Source: CAJWOS01 sp964502005
GTDB taxonomy: Bacteria; Myxococcota_A; UBA796; UBA2385
Length of the DNA stretch: 64,000 bases
Direction of reading: 5' to 3'
Assembly: GCA_964502005.1 (NCBI GenBank)
Contig: CAZCUX010000013.1
Location: 62,001-126,000 of the forward strand
Notes under the pieces: model-generated
The model's input: only the letters and a program-made list of their open reading frames with translations
Told to the model about the DNA's origin: nothing
Database searches by the model: none
Position numbers and translations under genes: made by a program
Shown here: positions 1 to 7,591 of the stretch, piece after piece
Numbering within the stretch: position 1 is the first letter of the stretch
Layout of the letters: every line of letters begins with the position of its first letter

Positions 1-24
1 CAGTGCGGGGGCCAAGGTTGGGAT

Positions 25-37
25 TCGTGAATCACGA
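25..37. promoter_or_regulatory. Perfect 13-bp palindrome in the leading non-coding stretch
   Basis: TCGTGA-A-TCACGA is a perfect inverted repeat in the first 198 bases, where I see no credible gene. It could be an operator for the downstream adaptor gene. A core match (CGTGATTCACG) occurs at 59300-59310 in the gap before pheS. No family of regulator can be assigned. Confidence 0.3.
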
Positions 38-198
38 CGTGCGTGGCCATGGTTTCTCCATTCCATCGACCTTCTATACGGATTGTCGGCGCTTCACCGC
101 AGAAATCCGCGCGGGGTTCGGTTCTGCGAGATGTCTTCACGGCTCCCTGGCACGTTTCGGCGGACGGCTGGGATATGGGGAGAGGCCGGAGGTCTCGG

Positions 199-1218
199 AT
201 GCGAACGGAAATGCTCGCCTTGTTTTTCATGGCGTGTTCGACAAGCGATGAAGCTGCCCGTGGTCCGTCTGCGGCGCTTGTGCGCGTGGCCGAAGTGAAA
301 GAAGGCTCCCTGACCGAATCTTGGACGACTCTCGGGGAGGTGGTTCCCCTCCACGCGGCCTCGTTGTCCGTCGGTGCAGATGGACCCGTCGCCAACGTGT
401 TTGTGCGCGAGGGCGATGCTGTGGAGGCAGGGACCTTGCTCTTGGCCTTGGACGTATCGGTGGCCCAAGCCGACGTCGCGGCGGCGGTCGCGGCGGTGGA
501 CGAAGCGGCGGCGGAGCTTGAGCGGGTCGAGCGGGTGTTGGCCCGGCGCGAAGCGGTGCGGCAGGGCGTGTTGGCGGAGGAAGAGCTCACCGACGCCCGA
601 CAAGCCGTCGCCGCACAAGCCGCGCGGCTCGCCGGGCGCAAGGCGGCACGCGCGCGGGCGGTCGCTGTGCTCGAGCGTCATCGCGTCAAGGCGCCGTTTG
701 CGGGCGTAGTCGCTGCGCGAATGGTGGATGCAGGCGATTGGGTTCGCCCCGGTGACCCCCTGCTTTCGTTGGTGTCGACCGACGCCACCGAGGTGCGTGC
801 GCGTATCCCCGCTTCGATCGCATCCCACGTCGAAGTAGGGCTCGAAGTAAAAATGAATGGCCATTCAGGACACGTCGTCGCCGTCGTTCCGCTGCTCGAC
901 GACGCCACCCGCACTGCCTTGGTCCGCGTCGCGCCCGATTCGCCCATGCAGCCTGGCGCCGCGGTCGACCTCGCGTTTCCGATTCGGTGGGAAGGACAAG
1001 GCGTCAAGGTGCCGCGCGACGCTATCTTGGCCGACCCCGAGCAAGCACGCCTCGTGCGGGTCGTCGATGGCAAAGCCGATGTCGTTTCCGTCGAGGTGCT
1101 CGCGACCTCCCGCACGGATGCCCTCGTGGTCGCAGACGGCCTGGAGCCAGGCACACCGGTCGTGGTCCGGGGCAACGAGCGGGTGCGTCCCGGTCAAGAA
1201 GTCCGCATCGAAGAATAA
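199..1218 (+). CDS. RND/HlyD-type efflux periplasmic adaptor lipoprotein
   Basis: A 339-residue membrane-fusion (adaptor) protein, the periplasmic bridge between an inner-membrane pump and an outer-membrane channel. The N-terminus is a short lipoprotein signal ending in a lipobox (FMAC, Cys near residue 13). A biotinyl-lipoyl-like half (around GPVANVFVREGDAVEAG) follows, then an Ala/Glu/Arg-rich alpha-hairpin at about residues 90-160, the second lipoyl half (VKAPFAGVV) and a beta-barrel. The ATG at 199 was chosen because GGAGG sits 5 nt upstream and it gives the lipoprotein signal; an upstream in-frame ATG at 43 gives no signal peptide. No pump gene is adjacent downstream, so its partner lies before the window or elsewhere. 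A short hairpin (1244-1257) follows the stop. Confidence 0.85.
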   Translation: MRTEMLALFFMACSTSDEAARGPSAALVRVAEVKEGSLTESWTTLGEVVPLHAASLSVGADGPVANVFVREGDAVEAGTLLLALDVSVAQADVAAAVAAVDEAAAELERVERVLARREAVRQGVLAEEELTDARQAVAAQAARLAGRKAARARAVAVLERHRVKAPFAGVVAARMVDAGDWVRPGDPLLSLVSTDATEVRARIPASIASHVEVGLEVKMNGHSGHVVAVVPLLDDATRTALVRVAPDSPMQPGAAVDLAFPIRWEGQGVKVPRDAILADPEQARLVRVVDGKADVVSVEVLATSRTDALVVADGLEPGTPVVVRGNERVRPGQEVRIEE

Positions 1219-1313
1219 TCGCGCGCCCTACGCGGCACCGAAGCGCCGCATACGGCGGGTGTCCACCGGGGGAGCCGGCTATGGTAAGGTCTCGCGTTCA
1301 CACCGGAGTGCCG

Positions 1314-1730
1314 ATGCGTTTTGTGTACCACCACCCCCTGCGGGTTCGGTACGCCGACACCGATGCCCAAGGGCACGTCTACTTCGCCAACCAGCTCACC
1401 TACGCGGATGAAGGGTTGTCGGGATGGATGCGACACTTGGGCTGGGGCGGAAGTCGCATGGCCGAGGCCGACGTGGACTTTGTCTTTGCCGACTCCCAGG
1501 TGCGCTACCGTGCGCGCGCGTTTTTTGAAGACGAGCTCCGTGTGGCAATTGGGATTGAGAAGGTAGGTACGACGAGCCTTGTCACAGTATTTCAGGTCCA
1601 ACGACCCGCCGACGATACGGTGATTGCCGAGGGGCGACTGGTGCAGGTGTGCTTGCGAATGTCCGACCGCGCCAAGGTGCCGCTGCCCGATGGTTTGCGC
1701 GCGGCTTTGTTGGCGGAGTGTGACCGATGA
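1314..1730 (+). CDS. Hot-dog fold acyl-CoA thioesterase (4HBT/YbgC family)
   Basis: A 138-residue single hot-dog domain protein expected to hydrolyse acyl-CoA thioesters in the cytoplasm. The signature is near the N-terminus: RVRYADTDAQGHVYFANQL, with the Asp and the GHV of the 4-hydroxybenzoyl-CoA thioesterase group. The length is typical of YbgC-type enzymes. The ATG at 1314 follows GGAG with good spacing and starts directly at the conserved domain. The stop overlaps the next start (ATGA), so the following lipoprotein is probably translationally coupled. The physiological substrate cannot be told from sequence. The Tol-Pal genes that often accompany ybgC are not present here. Confidence 0.85.
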   Translation: MRFVYHHPLRVRYADTDAQGHVYFANQLTYADEGLSGWMRHLGWGGSRMAEADVDFVFADSQVRYRARAFFEDELRVAIGIEKVGTTSLVTVFQVQRPADDTVIAEGRLVQVCLRMSDRAKVPLPDGLRAALLAECDR

Positions 1731-2569
1731 GGGCCATTGGGTGTGCGCTGGCCTTGGTTGCGTGCGCGTCGGACCCCCTGCCTTTGCCAACGGAGGTCGA
1801 TATTGCGGCCCGGGACCGCACGACCGACCCTCCCCTTTACCAGCTCCTCTACGACGCGCCGGTGCTGCCCGAGGCCTCCCCAGCGTCTGCGCGGGTTCGC
1901 CAGCTCATTTGGTTGCGCCATATGGAGCTAACGGTGGCCCAACTCGACCTCTTGTCCGAGGCGCACAGGGTCGCCGCCGACCGGTTGGCCCGTATGAAGC
2001 AGCGGGAAGCGGAGGCCCAAGCTCGCTGGAATAGCGACGAGGAGGCGGTCTACGCCCGGTTGTGGGGACAACTCTCGTCGGGTGTCGCCGTTGATGCGCC
2101 CGAGTTGAACGCTGAAGTCGACCAGCTTCGCGAACTTCGTGCAGGTGGCGCGCGCGAACGCGACCTCGTGTCGGCGCGCTTGTCGTCGCTCCAGTCGATT
2201 TTGGAGGCGGAGCAGCCGTTTTTGCGTTCCTTGAGTCCGCGCCAAGAACACCTGATGGCCGATGCGGTCTTCTTTTTGCGTCATCGGCTCGACCCCGTGG
2301 GTACGCCGGGAGACTTCAAGGCGCTCGTGGGCACCACCTACGAACCCGGCCAGTATGCGGTGCTCCAGCGTGGTTTGGACGAGCAGGCGCGGGCGCCCCT
2401 CGATATCGGTGGGCTGTGGCAAGACGCCGATGAAAAGGGCGGACACGTCTTCTTCGATGCGAGACGCGAAGTGTTGCTTTTGCTCGTATTGTTGGAGCCT
2501 TCGTTGCCCGAGGCCCTGGCGGCGGCGCGCAGCTTGGCCGTGGCCGAGGCGCCGGCGGCTCCCCGTTGA
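1727..2569 (+). CDS. Hypothetical helical lipoprotein
   Basis: A 280-residue protein with no family I recognise. Residues 1-13 (MRAIGCALALVAC) form a short lipoprotein signal with Cys13 as the probable lipidation site. The mature part is largely alpha-helical and charged (for example around residues 65-105 and 125-160), which suggests a periplasmic helical bundle or short coiled coils. A Leu-rich stretch (REVLLLLVLLEPSLPEAL) lies near the C-terminus. The start overlaps the thioesterase stop by 4 bp, so the two are likely one operon. Function unknown. Confidence 0.7.
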   Translation: MRAIGCALALVACASDPLPLPTEVDIAARDRTTDPPLYQLLYDAPVLPEASPASARVRQLIWLRHMELTVAQLDLLSEAHRVAADRLARMKQREAEAQARWNSDEEAVYARLWGQLSSGVAVDAPELNAEVDQLRELRAGGARERDLVSARLSSLQSILEAEQPFLRSLSPRQEHLMADAVFFLRHRLDPVGTPGDFKALVGTTYEPGQYAVLQRGLDEQARAPLDIGGLWQDADEKGGHVFFDARREVLLLLVLLEPSLPEALAAARSLAVAEAPAAPR

Positions 2570-2660
2570 GGCGTTGTTGGTGAGGATGACAACATAGTAT
2601 TTTCCGTGAAGTCGGGGCGGTTTGGCGGTCGCTTTTTGTGACTCGGGAAATCTGTAGACG

Positions 2661-2676
2661 TGGCACGAATTTTGCT
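2661..2676 (+). promoter_or_regulatory. Sigma-54 (RpoN) promoter, perfect consensus, before usp
   Basis: TGGCACGAATTTTGCT matches the -24/-12 consensus TGGCACG-N4-TTGCW at every defined position, with GG at 2662-2663 and GC at 2674-2675. Taking the C as -12 places transcription start near 2687, about 3 nt before the usp ATG at 2690. An upstream dyad TGTTG-N10-CAACA (2575-2594) is at a plausible enhancer distance, but its role is a guess. A sigma-54 activator gene lies 2.3 kb downstream on the other strand. Confidence 0.85.
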
Positions 2677-2689
2677 TGCTCGTGCCTGA

Positions 2690-3364
2690 ATGACCATCCT
2701 GGTTCCCATCGATGCGACGGCTCCTTCTCGTGCGGCAGTCGAGGTCGCGACGGCGTTGGCCGCGCGTGACGGCTCCGATTTGGTGCTCATGCATGTGCAT
2801 CCGGGCCCGGAGCCTGCGGGTCTCGACCTGCTGGCGTCGCTTCATGGGATTGCTGAACCGGTGCGCTCTTTGGGGGTGTCTGTCCGGCTGCGGGTTCGCA
2901 CGGGTGACCCCATTCGCGAGGTGTGCGGTTGGGCACAGCGCCATGGGATGCAGCTTGTGGTCACCGGCACGCGGGGTGGGCCCCTTGTGGGCACGGAGTC
3001 GGCGCCGAGCATGGCGCGGGCGTTGATGAAGTGCAGCACGGTGCCGGTGTTGGCGGTGCGTCCGGGGCGTGGTGGCTTGGGGCCGGGGCCGGGGCCGGTG
3101 CGCTTGGTCGCCGACCAACCCTCCCTCGCGAGTGAGGTCGCGCAGCTGCTCGCGGAAGTGTGGGACCGTGTGTTGGAGCCCTCGTCGATTGCGCAACTTC
3201 CCGCGGATGTCCGTTCGCAGACCGATGGCAGCCTCACGGTGCTTGCATTCGACCCTACATGCTCTTCTTCCCATGCGTGCGGCCGACTTGTCGAAAAACG
3301 TCCAGAGGTCATTGTTTTGGTGAGTGACGTCTCGTGCGGATGTCGGCGTGTCTCCCCCTCCTGA
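2690..3364 (+). CDS. Universal stress protein (UspA family)
   Basis: A 224-residue cytoplasmic protein whose first 125 residues are a Usp fold: MTILVPIDATAPS at the start, then the VVTGTRGG...G nucleotide-loop region around residues 92-100. A Gly-Pro-rich linker encoded by three tandem GGGGCC repeats (3079-3096) follows. The C-terminal half is a divergent second domain with several Cys (CSSSHAC, SCGC) and does not look like a complete second Usp domain. The start is fixed by the conserved first strand, yet it is only about 3 nt from the predicted sigma-54 start point, so no Shine-Dalgarno would be in the mRNA. The globin kinase begins 61 bp downstream on the same strand, suggesting co-transcription. 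A role in stress or oxygen-limited survival is inferred from the family. Confidence 0.85.
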   Translation: MTILVPIDATAPSRAAVEVATALAARDGSDLVLMHVHPGPEPAGLDLLASLHGIAEPVRSLGVSVRLRVRTGDPIREVCGWAQRHGMQLVVTGTRGGPLVGTESAPSMARALMKCSTVPVLAVRPGRGGLGPGPGPVRLVADQPSLASEVAQLLAEVWDRVLEPSSIAQLPADVRSQTDGSLTVLAFDPTCSSSHACGRLVEKRPEVIVLVSDVSCGCRRVSPS

Positions 3365-3425
3365 TTGGGGGGAGAGAAGTTGCAAACGAGAGTGGCCCGA
3401 ACGGGCCTCGCGGGTCAGAGAGGAT

Positions 3426-5006
3426 ATGCCTGTGTCTTCTCACTCTCTGACCTGTGTGAAATTGAACATGTCTCCCCTTGTGCCTTCGGATGTCGCCGCG
3501 CAACGTCTCGAACAATGGACGGAGATGAAGGCTTATGTAGGATTTGGTGAAGACGACTGTGCGCGGCTGCGTTCGTTTGCGCCACATGTTGAACGAAACG
3601 TCAACCCGATTGTGGACAACTTCTACGCAAAAGTACAGGCCTCGCCAGGCGCGTTTTCGGTGCTGTCGGGTCCCGAGCAAATCGCCCGCCTCAAGCAGAC
3701 CTTGTGTCGCTTCATCGTAGAAATGTTTACGGGCAAATACGATGAAGACTACTACAATATGCGTCGTCGTATCGGTCATGTTCATGTCAAAGTCGGACTG
3801 CCGGAACGGTATGTGTTCACGGCCATGAATGTGATTCGAAATGACCTGTGCGACCTTGTGTTGTCTGTCGAAAGCGGCGAACAGGCGCACCTTCTGCTCA
3901 AGAGTATCGCCAGGATTACAGACCTTGAGCTTGCGGTGATGTCGTCGACGTACCTCGAAGCCCACGAAGAGCGGCAGCTTCGAACGCTACAAGACCTCAT
4001 CGTGCGCAATCTGCCGGTCACGGTGCTCTGCTTGGATGGGCACGGGCGGGTCACCTCCGCGACGCGGCCAAGCGCCCGCTTGTTCTCCGCGCAGAATGTC
4101 CAGGGCAAACACTACGAGGAATACCTTCCGACCGCGCTCATCGACGCCGCCGACCTCCCGACCCATTTGGGTCGTGCGCTTGCCACCGGCCACGAGATTA
4201 CGATTCCGCGGGTGGTATACGGCGACGGGAACGACGCGCGCTTGTTCCGCATTACACTTGTTCCGCTAAACCACGAACTGGCGCGGGTGCTGCTCCACAT
4301 TGAGGAGCTGACGGACGTTGTGCGCTCCGAGCAGCGGCTCCACCAAGCCGAAGCGCTCGCGCGGATTGGAAGTTTGGCCGCCCACTTGGCCCACGAAATC
4401 CGCAACCCGCTGGCTGCTATTTCGGCCACGCTGCAAGTCATCGTAGGCTCACTTGCCCAAGACGACCGTCGCAAGGTCATTCTCGACAAGGTCCGTGAGC
4501 AGGTCCATCGCCTCGACCGCCTCGTCACCGACCTCCTTGGCTACGCACGTCCGGCGCGGGCCGAGGTGCGTGTGGTCGACCTTCAGCAGCTCGTCGACGA
4601 CGCGGTCAGCCAAGCGGGCGTCCCCGTGACGGTGCGCTTTGCGCAGCCCGTGTTTGTGTACGCCGACCCCCAGTACCTCCAACAAGTGCTGGTCAACCTG
4701 TTTCAAAACAGCCGGGATGCGCTCAACGAAGCCGGTCTGCCCCTCCAAGGACGCATCCGGGTGGTGACCGATGGACGGGGGGCCATCATCGTAGAAGACG
4801 ATGGTCCGGGCATTCCAAGCGAAGTCGCGAGTCGAATGTTTGAACCCTTCGTCACGTCCAAAATCAAAGGAACGGGGCTGGGGCTCGCGATTAGCCAAAA
4901 GCTCGTGTCGAGTATGGGCGGGGAAATGGAGTGGCTGTCCCACCGCGCCGGTGCCGCGTTTCGCCTGTCGTTCCGCCATCCCGGCGACCAATCCGGCGTT
5001 TCGTAG
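3426..5006 (+). CDS. Globin-coupled sensor histidine kinase
   Basis: A 526-residue cytoplasmic kinase with no membrane segment. Residues ~25-185 match the protoglobin/HemAT-type globin sensor; RIGHVHVKVGLPERY carries the probable proximal haem ligand His120. A PAS-like region spans ~190-300 (LPVTVLCLDGHGRV). HisKA follows with phospho-acceptor His323 in AHLAHEIRNPLA, then a complete HATPase domain (N-box QVLVNLFQNSRDAL, EDDGPGIP, GTGLGLAI). The family senses O2, NO or CO through haem. The start at 3426 was chosen for its purine-rich GAGAGGAT upstream; ATG at 3468 is an alternative and both keep the globin whole. It should share the sigma-54 promoter of usp. Its stop is 26 bp from the convergent sigma-54 activator, its likely cognate regulator. 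Confidence 0.88.
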   Translation: MPVSSHSLTCVKLNMSPLVPSDVAAQRLEQWTEMKAYVGFGEDDCARLRSFAPHVERNVNPIVDNFYAKVQASPGAFSVLSGPEQIARLKQTLCRFIVEMFTGKYDEDYYNMRRRIGHVHVKVGLPERYVFTAMNVIRNDLCDLVLSVESGEQAHLLLKSIARITDLELAVMSSTYLEAHEERQLRTLQDLIVRNLPVTVLCLDGHGRVTSATRPSARLFSAQNVQGKHYEEYLPTALIDAADLPTHLGRALATGHEITIPRVVYGDGNDARLFRITLVPLNHELARVLLHIEELTDVVRSEQRLHQAEALARIGSLAAHLAHEIRNPLAAISATLQVIVGSLAQDDRRKVILDKVREQVHRLDRLVTDLLGYARPARAEVRVVDLQQLVDDAVSQAGVPVTVRFAQPVFVYADPQYLQQVLVNLFQNSRDALNEAGLPLQGRIRVVTDGRGAIIVEDDGPGIPSEVASRMFEPFVTSKIKGTGLGLAISQKLVSSMGGEMEWLSHRAGAAFRLSFRHPGDQSGVS

Positions 5007-5032
5007 CGGCGAGCGAGGCTGCGGTTGCGCGT

Positions 5033-6394
5033 TTAGGCGAGACCGAACTTCTCCAAGCGATACCGCAGGGCATACCGCGAAATTCCAAGGAGCCGGGCGG
5101 CCGCCGACTGGTTGTTGTCGGTGCGTTGCATCGCCTGCTCGATAAAGCTTCGCTCTACGGCTTCGAGGTCGACGCCTTCTTCCGGCAATACAAACGGCGA
5201 GCTCGTGGTGCCGGTGCGCCCGAACCGGATTTCCGACGGGAGGTGCACCGCCTCGATGATGTCGCGTGCTTCCAGAATGACGATACGCTCGATAATATTG
5301 CGCAACTCGCGCACATTTCCCGGCCAGGTGTAGGTAGCGAGGCGTGCCATCGCTTCTTCGCTGACCCCACGAACCGTGCGGCGGAACTCTCGGTTGAAGC
5401 GGGTGATGAAGTGGTCCACCAACAGGGGGAGGTCTTCCCGTCGTTCGCGCAAGGAAGGAACCGTAAACTGAATGACATTCAGTCGGAAGAAGAGGTCTTC
5501 GCGAAAGCGCCCCGCGCGCACTTCTTCAGCGAGGTTGCGGTTGGTGGCCGCGATAATGCCGGCGTCGAGGCGAATGGTGGTGGTGCCGCCCACCCGCTTG
5601 AACTGCCGGTTCTCGAGCGCGCGCAGCAGCTTGGCTTGCATCGGCAGGCTCATCTCGCCGATTTCGTCCAAGAAAATCGTGCCGCCGCGGGCCACTTCAA
5701 ACAAGCCGCGCTTCATCGTCCGTGCGTCGGTGAAGGCGCCCCGCTCGTGGCCAAAGAGCTCACTCTCGATAAGATTGGCCGGGAGGCTGGCACAGTCAAC
5801 CTCCATCATCGGGCCGTCGCGGCGGGGACCTTTCTCATGGATGGCATGCGCGATGAGGTCTTTGCCGGTGCCTGACTCACCGTGGATGAGAACGGTGGGT
5901 GCATCGACATCTTCGAGTCGGCGGAGCGTATCGAAGAGGCGCTGCATGGTGGGCGCATTTCCGAGCAAGCGGCCATACGTCGCGGCCCGCTCATCGCGCA
6001 GGTAGCGTACTTCGTTGGCGAGACGGTGCTGTTCGAGCACCTTTTGCACCGCAAGACCCACTTCGCGGAGGTCGAAGGGCTTGCTCAGGTACGCTTTGGC
6101 CCCGAGGCGCGTTGCTTCTACGGCCGAGTCGACGGCGCCATGGGCCGTGAGCACGATGACCGGCACGTCATGGTCGCGCTCCCGCAAGCGGCGCAGAGCT
6201 TCCATGCCGTCCATTCGCGGCATCTTCAGGTCGGTAATCACGAGGTCGGGCGTATGGTCGGCGACTTTTTCCAGACACTCGACGCCATCACACCCTTCGA
6301 TGACCTCGTAGCCCTCGCCGCGCAGGTGCTCCGAGAGGGACCAACGAATCAGCTCTTCGTCGTCGACCACCAAAATCGTCTTGCCGAGGGACAT
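5033..6394 (-). CDS. Sigma-54-dependent NtrC-family response regulator
   Basis: A 453-residue activator of RNA polymerase-sigma54. The order is receiver (residues 1-120, phospho-acceptor Asp55 in VITDLKMP, Lys105 in SKPFD), AAA+ domain (Walker A GESGTGKD at 172-179, Walker B GTIFLDEIGEM, arginine finger region REDLFFRLNV), and a C-terminal Fis-type HTH (NQSAAARLLGISRYALRYRL). The sigma-54 contact loop reads GAFTDA (219-224) instead of the commoner GAFTGA. The start ATG at 6394 directly precedes the receiver. It is convergent with the globin kinase and divergent from the Crp/Fnr gene. With sigma-54 promoters before both usp and crp/fnr, these are its obvious candidate targets. Confidence 0.92.
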   Translation of the reverse strand: MSLGKTILVVDDEELIRWSLSEHLRGEGYEVIEGCDGVECLEKVADHTPDLVITDLKMPRMDGMEALRRLRERDHDVPVIVLTAHGAVDSAVEATRLGAKAYLSKPFDLREVGLAVQKVLEQHRLANEVRYLRDERAATYGRLLGNAPTMQRLFDTLRRLEDVDAPTVLIHGESGTGKDLIAHAIHEKGPRRDGPMMEVDCASLPANLIESELFGHERGAFTDARTMKRGLFEVARGGTIFLDEIGEMSLPMQAKLLRALENRQFKRVGGTTTIRLDAGIIAATNRNLAEEVRAGRFREDLFFRLNVIQFTVPSLRERREDLPLLVDHFITRFNREFRRTVRGVSEEAMARLATYTWPGNVRELRNIIERIVILEARDIIEAVHLPSEIRFGRTGTTSSPFVLPEEGVDLEAVERSFIEQAMQRTDNNQSAAARLLGISRYALRYRLEKFGLA

Positions 6395-6564
6395 GGGGGG
6401 GCGCTCCAGGGTTGAGGTGTGCACCTTCGCACATCTCGGAGGGGGAATCCACCCGCATCGAGATTGGGGGGTGCGGGCGCTGCGTCTGGCATTTGACACG
6501 AAAAGGGTTGATTGGCCCGATTTTTCACCGAAAGAGTGTGGGTGGATTCTGATCGATGTCAGGT

Positions 6565-6580
6565 AGGCACGGGTCTTGCT
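6565..6580 (+). promoter_or_regulatory. Sigma-54 promoter before the Crp/Fnr gene
   Basis: AGGCACGGGTCTTGCT differs from TGGCACG-N4-TTGCW only at the first base. GG is at 6566-6567 and GC at 6578-6579, the same 12-bp spacing as the usp promoter. Transcription would start near 6591, leaving a leader of about 61 nt before the ATG at 6652 and excluding the longer reading frame from 6556. The 6395-6564 stretch between this site and the divergent activator gene has room for enhancer sites, but I see no clear dyad. Confidence 0.78.
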
Positions 6581-6651
6581 TTGGCAGGGTGCGAACGGTG
6601 GGGAGGCGTCTCGGCGCTGCCCCATCGACCATCGACAAGCCCGGAGCTCAC

Positions 6652-7380
6652 ATGAATCGCCCCATCGCAACCCCCGTTCCCCTTTCGCGTCGTCCGACTC
6701 CGCTTCGAGGGACCATGTCTTGTCCTTGTTCCCGTCCTTGTCATGAGTCCGATCTCAACAGCGTGCTCATGCAGCATGGCGACGTGTTTCGCTTTGAGCG
6801 CGGCGACCGCCTGTGGGGACAAGGCGACCCCGCGGACTCCGTTGTGGCCGTGTGTACCGGTGCCGTGAAGTCGGTACGGGAATGGCCGAATGAAAAGTCG
6901 ATGATTATGGAAGTGATATTCCGCGGAGGCGTCACCGGCGCAGAAGCCGCAGTCACAGGACTTCGTCGTCCGTCCACTTGCATTGCGCTCTCGGCGGGCC
7001 GCGCCGTGCGCGTCGGAATCGGTCGCCTGCGCGAACTCATGGGCACCGACCCAGAGATTGCCCGGATGCTCATGAACGTCGCGGTCAAGTCGCAGAACGG
7101 CCTCGCGACACGCCTGGACGAAACCCAGTTGGGTACCGTCGAACAGCGCCTCGCACGGGTTCTCCTGCGCATCGGCGACGAAGTGGGCATCCGCGACTCG
7201 CGCGGCGTGTTTGTCCCCGTCGCCTTCTCCCGCGGCGACCTCGCCGACCTCATCGGGTGTCGGGTCGAGACCACCATCCGCATCATGACGCGCTGGCAAC
7301 GCGAAGAAGTCGTCGACACCCAGCGCGAAGGCTTGGTGTTGCGCAATCGGGAAGCGCTCGAAGCCGCCGCCGTCAGTTAG
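6652..7380 (+). CDS. Crp/Fnr-family transcription regulator with N-terminal Cys cluster
   Basis: A 242-residue regulator. Residues ~35-150 form the cyclic-nucleotide-binding-like sensor fold (GDRLWGQGDPADSVVAVCTGAVKS), a dimerisation helix follows, and the C-terminal winged HTH has FSRGDLADLIGCRVETTIRIMTRW. The N-terminus carries CPCSRPC (Cys24, Cys26, Cys30), reminiscent of but spaced differently from the Fe-S ligands of FNR. Further Cys occur in the core (VAVCTG, PSTCIAL). An Fe-S or thiol redox sensor is possible; no cAMP role is implied. The ATG at 6652 has GGAG upstream and fits the sigma-54 start site. A 13-bp hairpin follows the stop. Confidence 0.87.
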   Translation: MNRPIATPVPLSRRPTPLRGTMSCPCSRPCHESDLNSVLMQHGDVFRFERGDRLWGQGDPADSVVAVCTGAVKSVREWPNEKSMIMEVIFRGGVTGAEAAVTGLRRPSTCIALSAGRAVRVGIGRLRELMGTDPEIARMLMNVAVKSQNGLATRLDETQLGTVEQRLARVLLRIGDEVGIRDSRGVFVPVAFSRGDLADLIGCRVETTIRIMTRWQREEVVDTQREGLVLRNREALEAAAVS

Positions 7381-7401
7381 TCCTGCCGCCCGCGGACCGC
7401 G

Positions 7402-7434
7402 TGCCTTCAACCAACAGGTTTTTGGTTGAAGGCA
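7402..7434. terminator. 13-bp perfect hairpin between convergent genes
   Basis: TGCCTTCAACCAA (7402-7414) pairs perfectly with TTGGTTGAAGGCA (7422-7434) around a 7-nt loop. It sits 21 bp after the Crp/Fnr stop and before the converging gene that ends at 7592. There is no U-tract on either strand, so it would be a non-canonical terminator or an mRNA 3'-end stabiliser. Confidence 0.55.
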
Positions 7435-7474
7435 AGGCCCCGCGTCTTGCCCGGCACCAGCGCGGCGTAAAGAC

Positions 7475-7503
7475 TTGACAAAATGATTGTTATGTGCTTT
7501 ATT
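7475..7503 (+). promoter_or_regulatory. Sigma-70-like promoter facing into a gene antisense
   Basis: TTGACA (7475-7480), a 17-bp spacer and TTTATT (7498-7503) preceded by TG-N (extended -10) form a good housekeeping promoter in an AT-rich patch. An inverted repeat TTGACAA/TTGTCAA (7475-7481 and 7522-7528) overlaps it. No plus-strand gene starts within 900 bp. It would produce RNA antisense to the gene at 7592-8230, or a short RNA. Confidence 0.4.
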
Positions 7504-7591
7504 TTGCGCTAAGTGCAGTGCTTGTCAATATTCGCATTGTTGGAAAAATGCTCCCACGAGCCCGTCCGTTGCCAGACCGGGGCGCGGTCTT

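Noticed and set aside
94..864. Long minus-strand frame opposite the adaptor gene
   Set aside because: His/Arg-rich shadow of the plus-strand adaptor, which has clear lipoyl and lipoprotein features.
1244..1257. Small hairpin CGCCG-CATA-CGGCG after the adaptor gene as a terminator
   Set aside because: Only 5 bp and no U-tract; too weak for a separate call.
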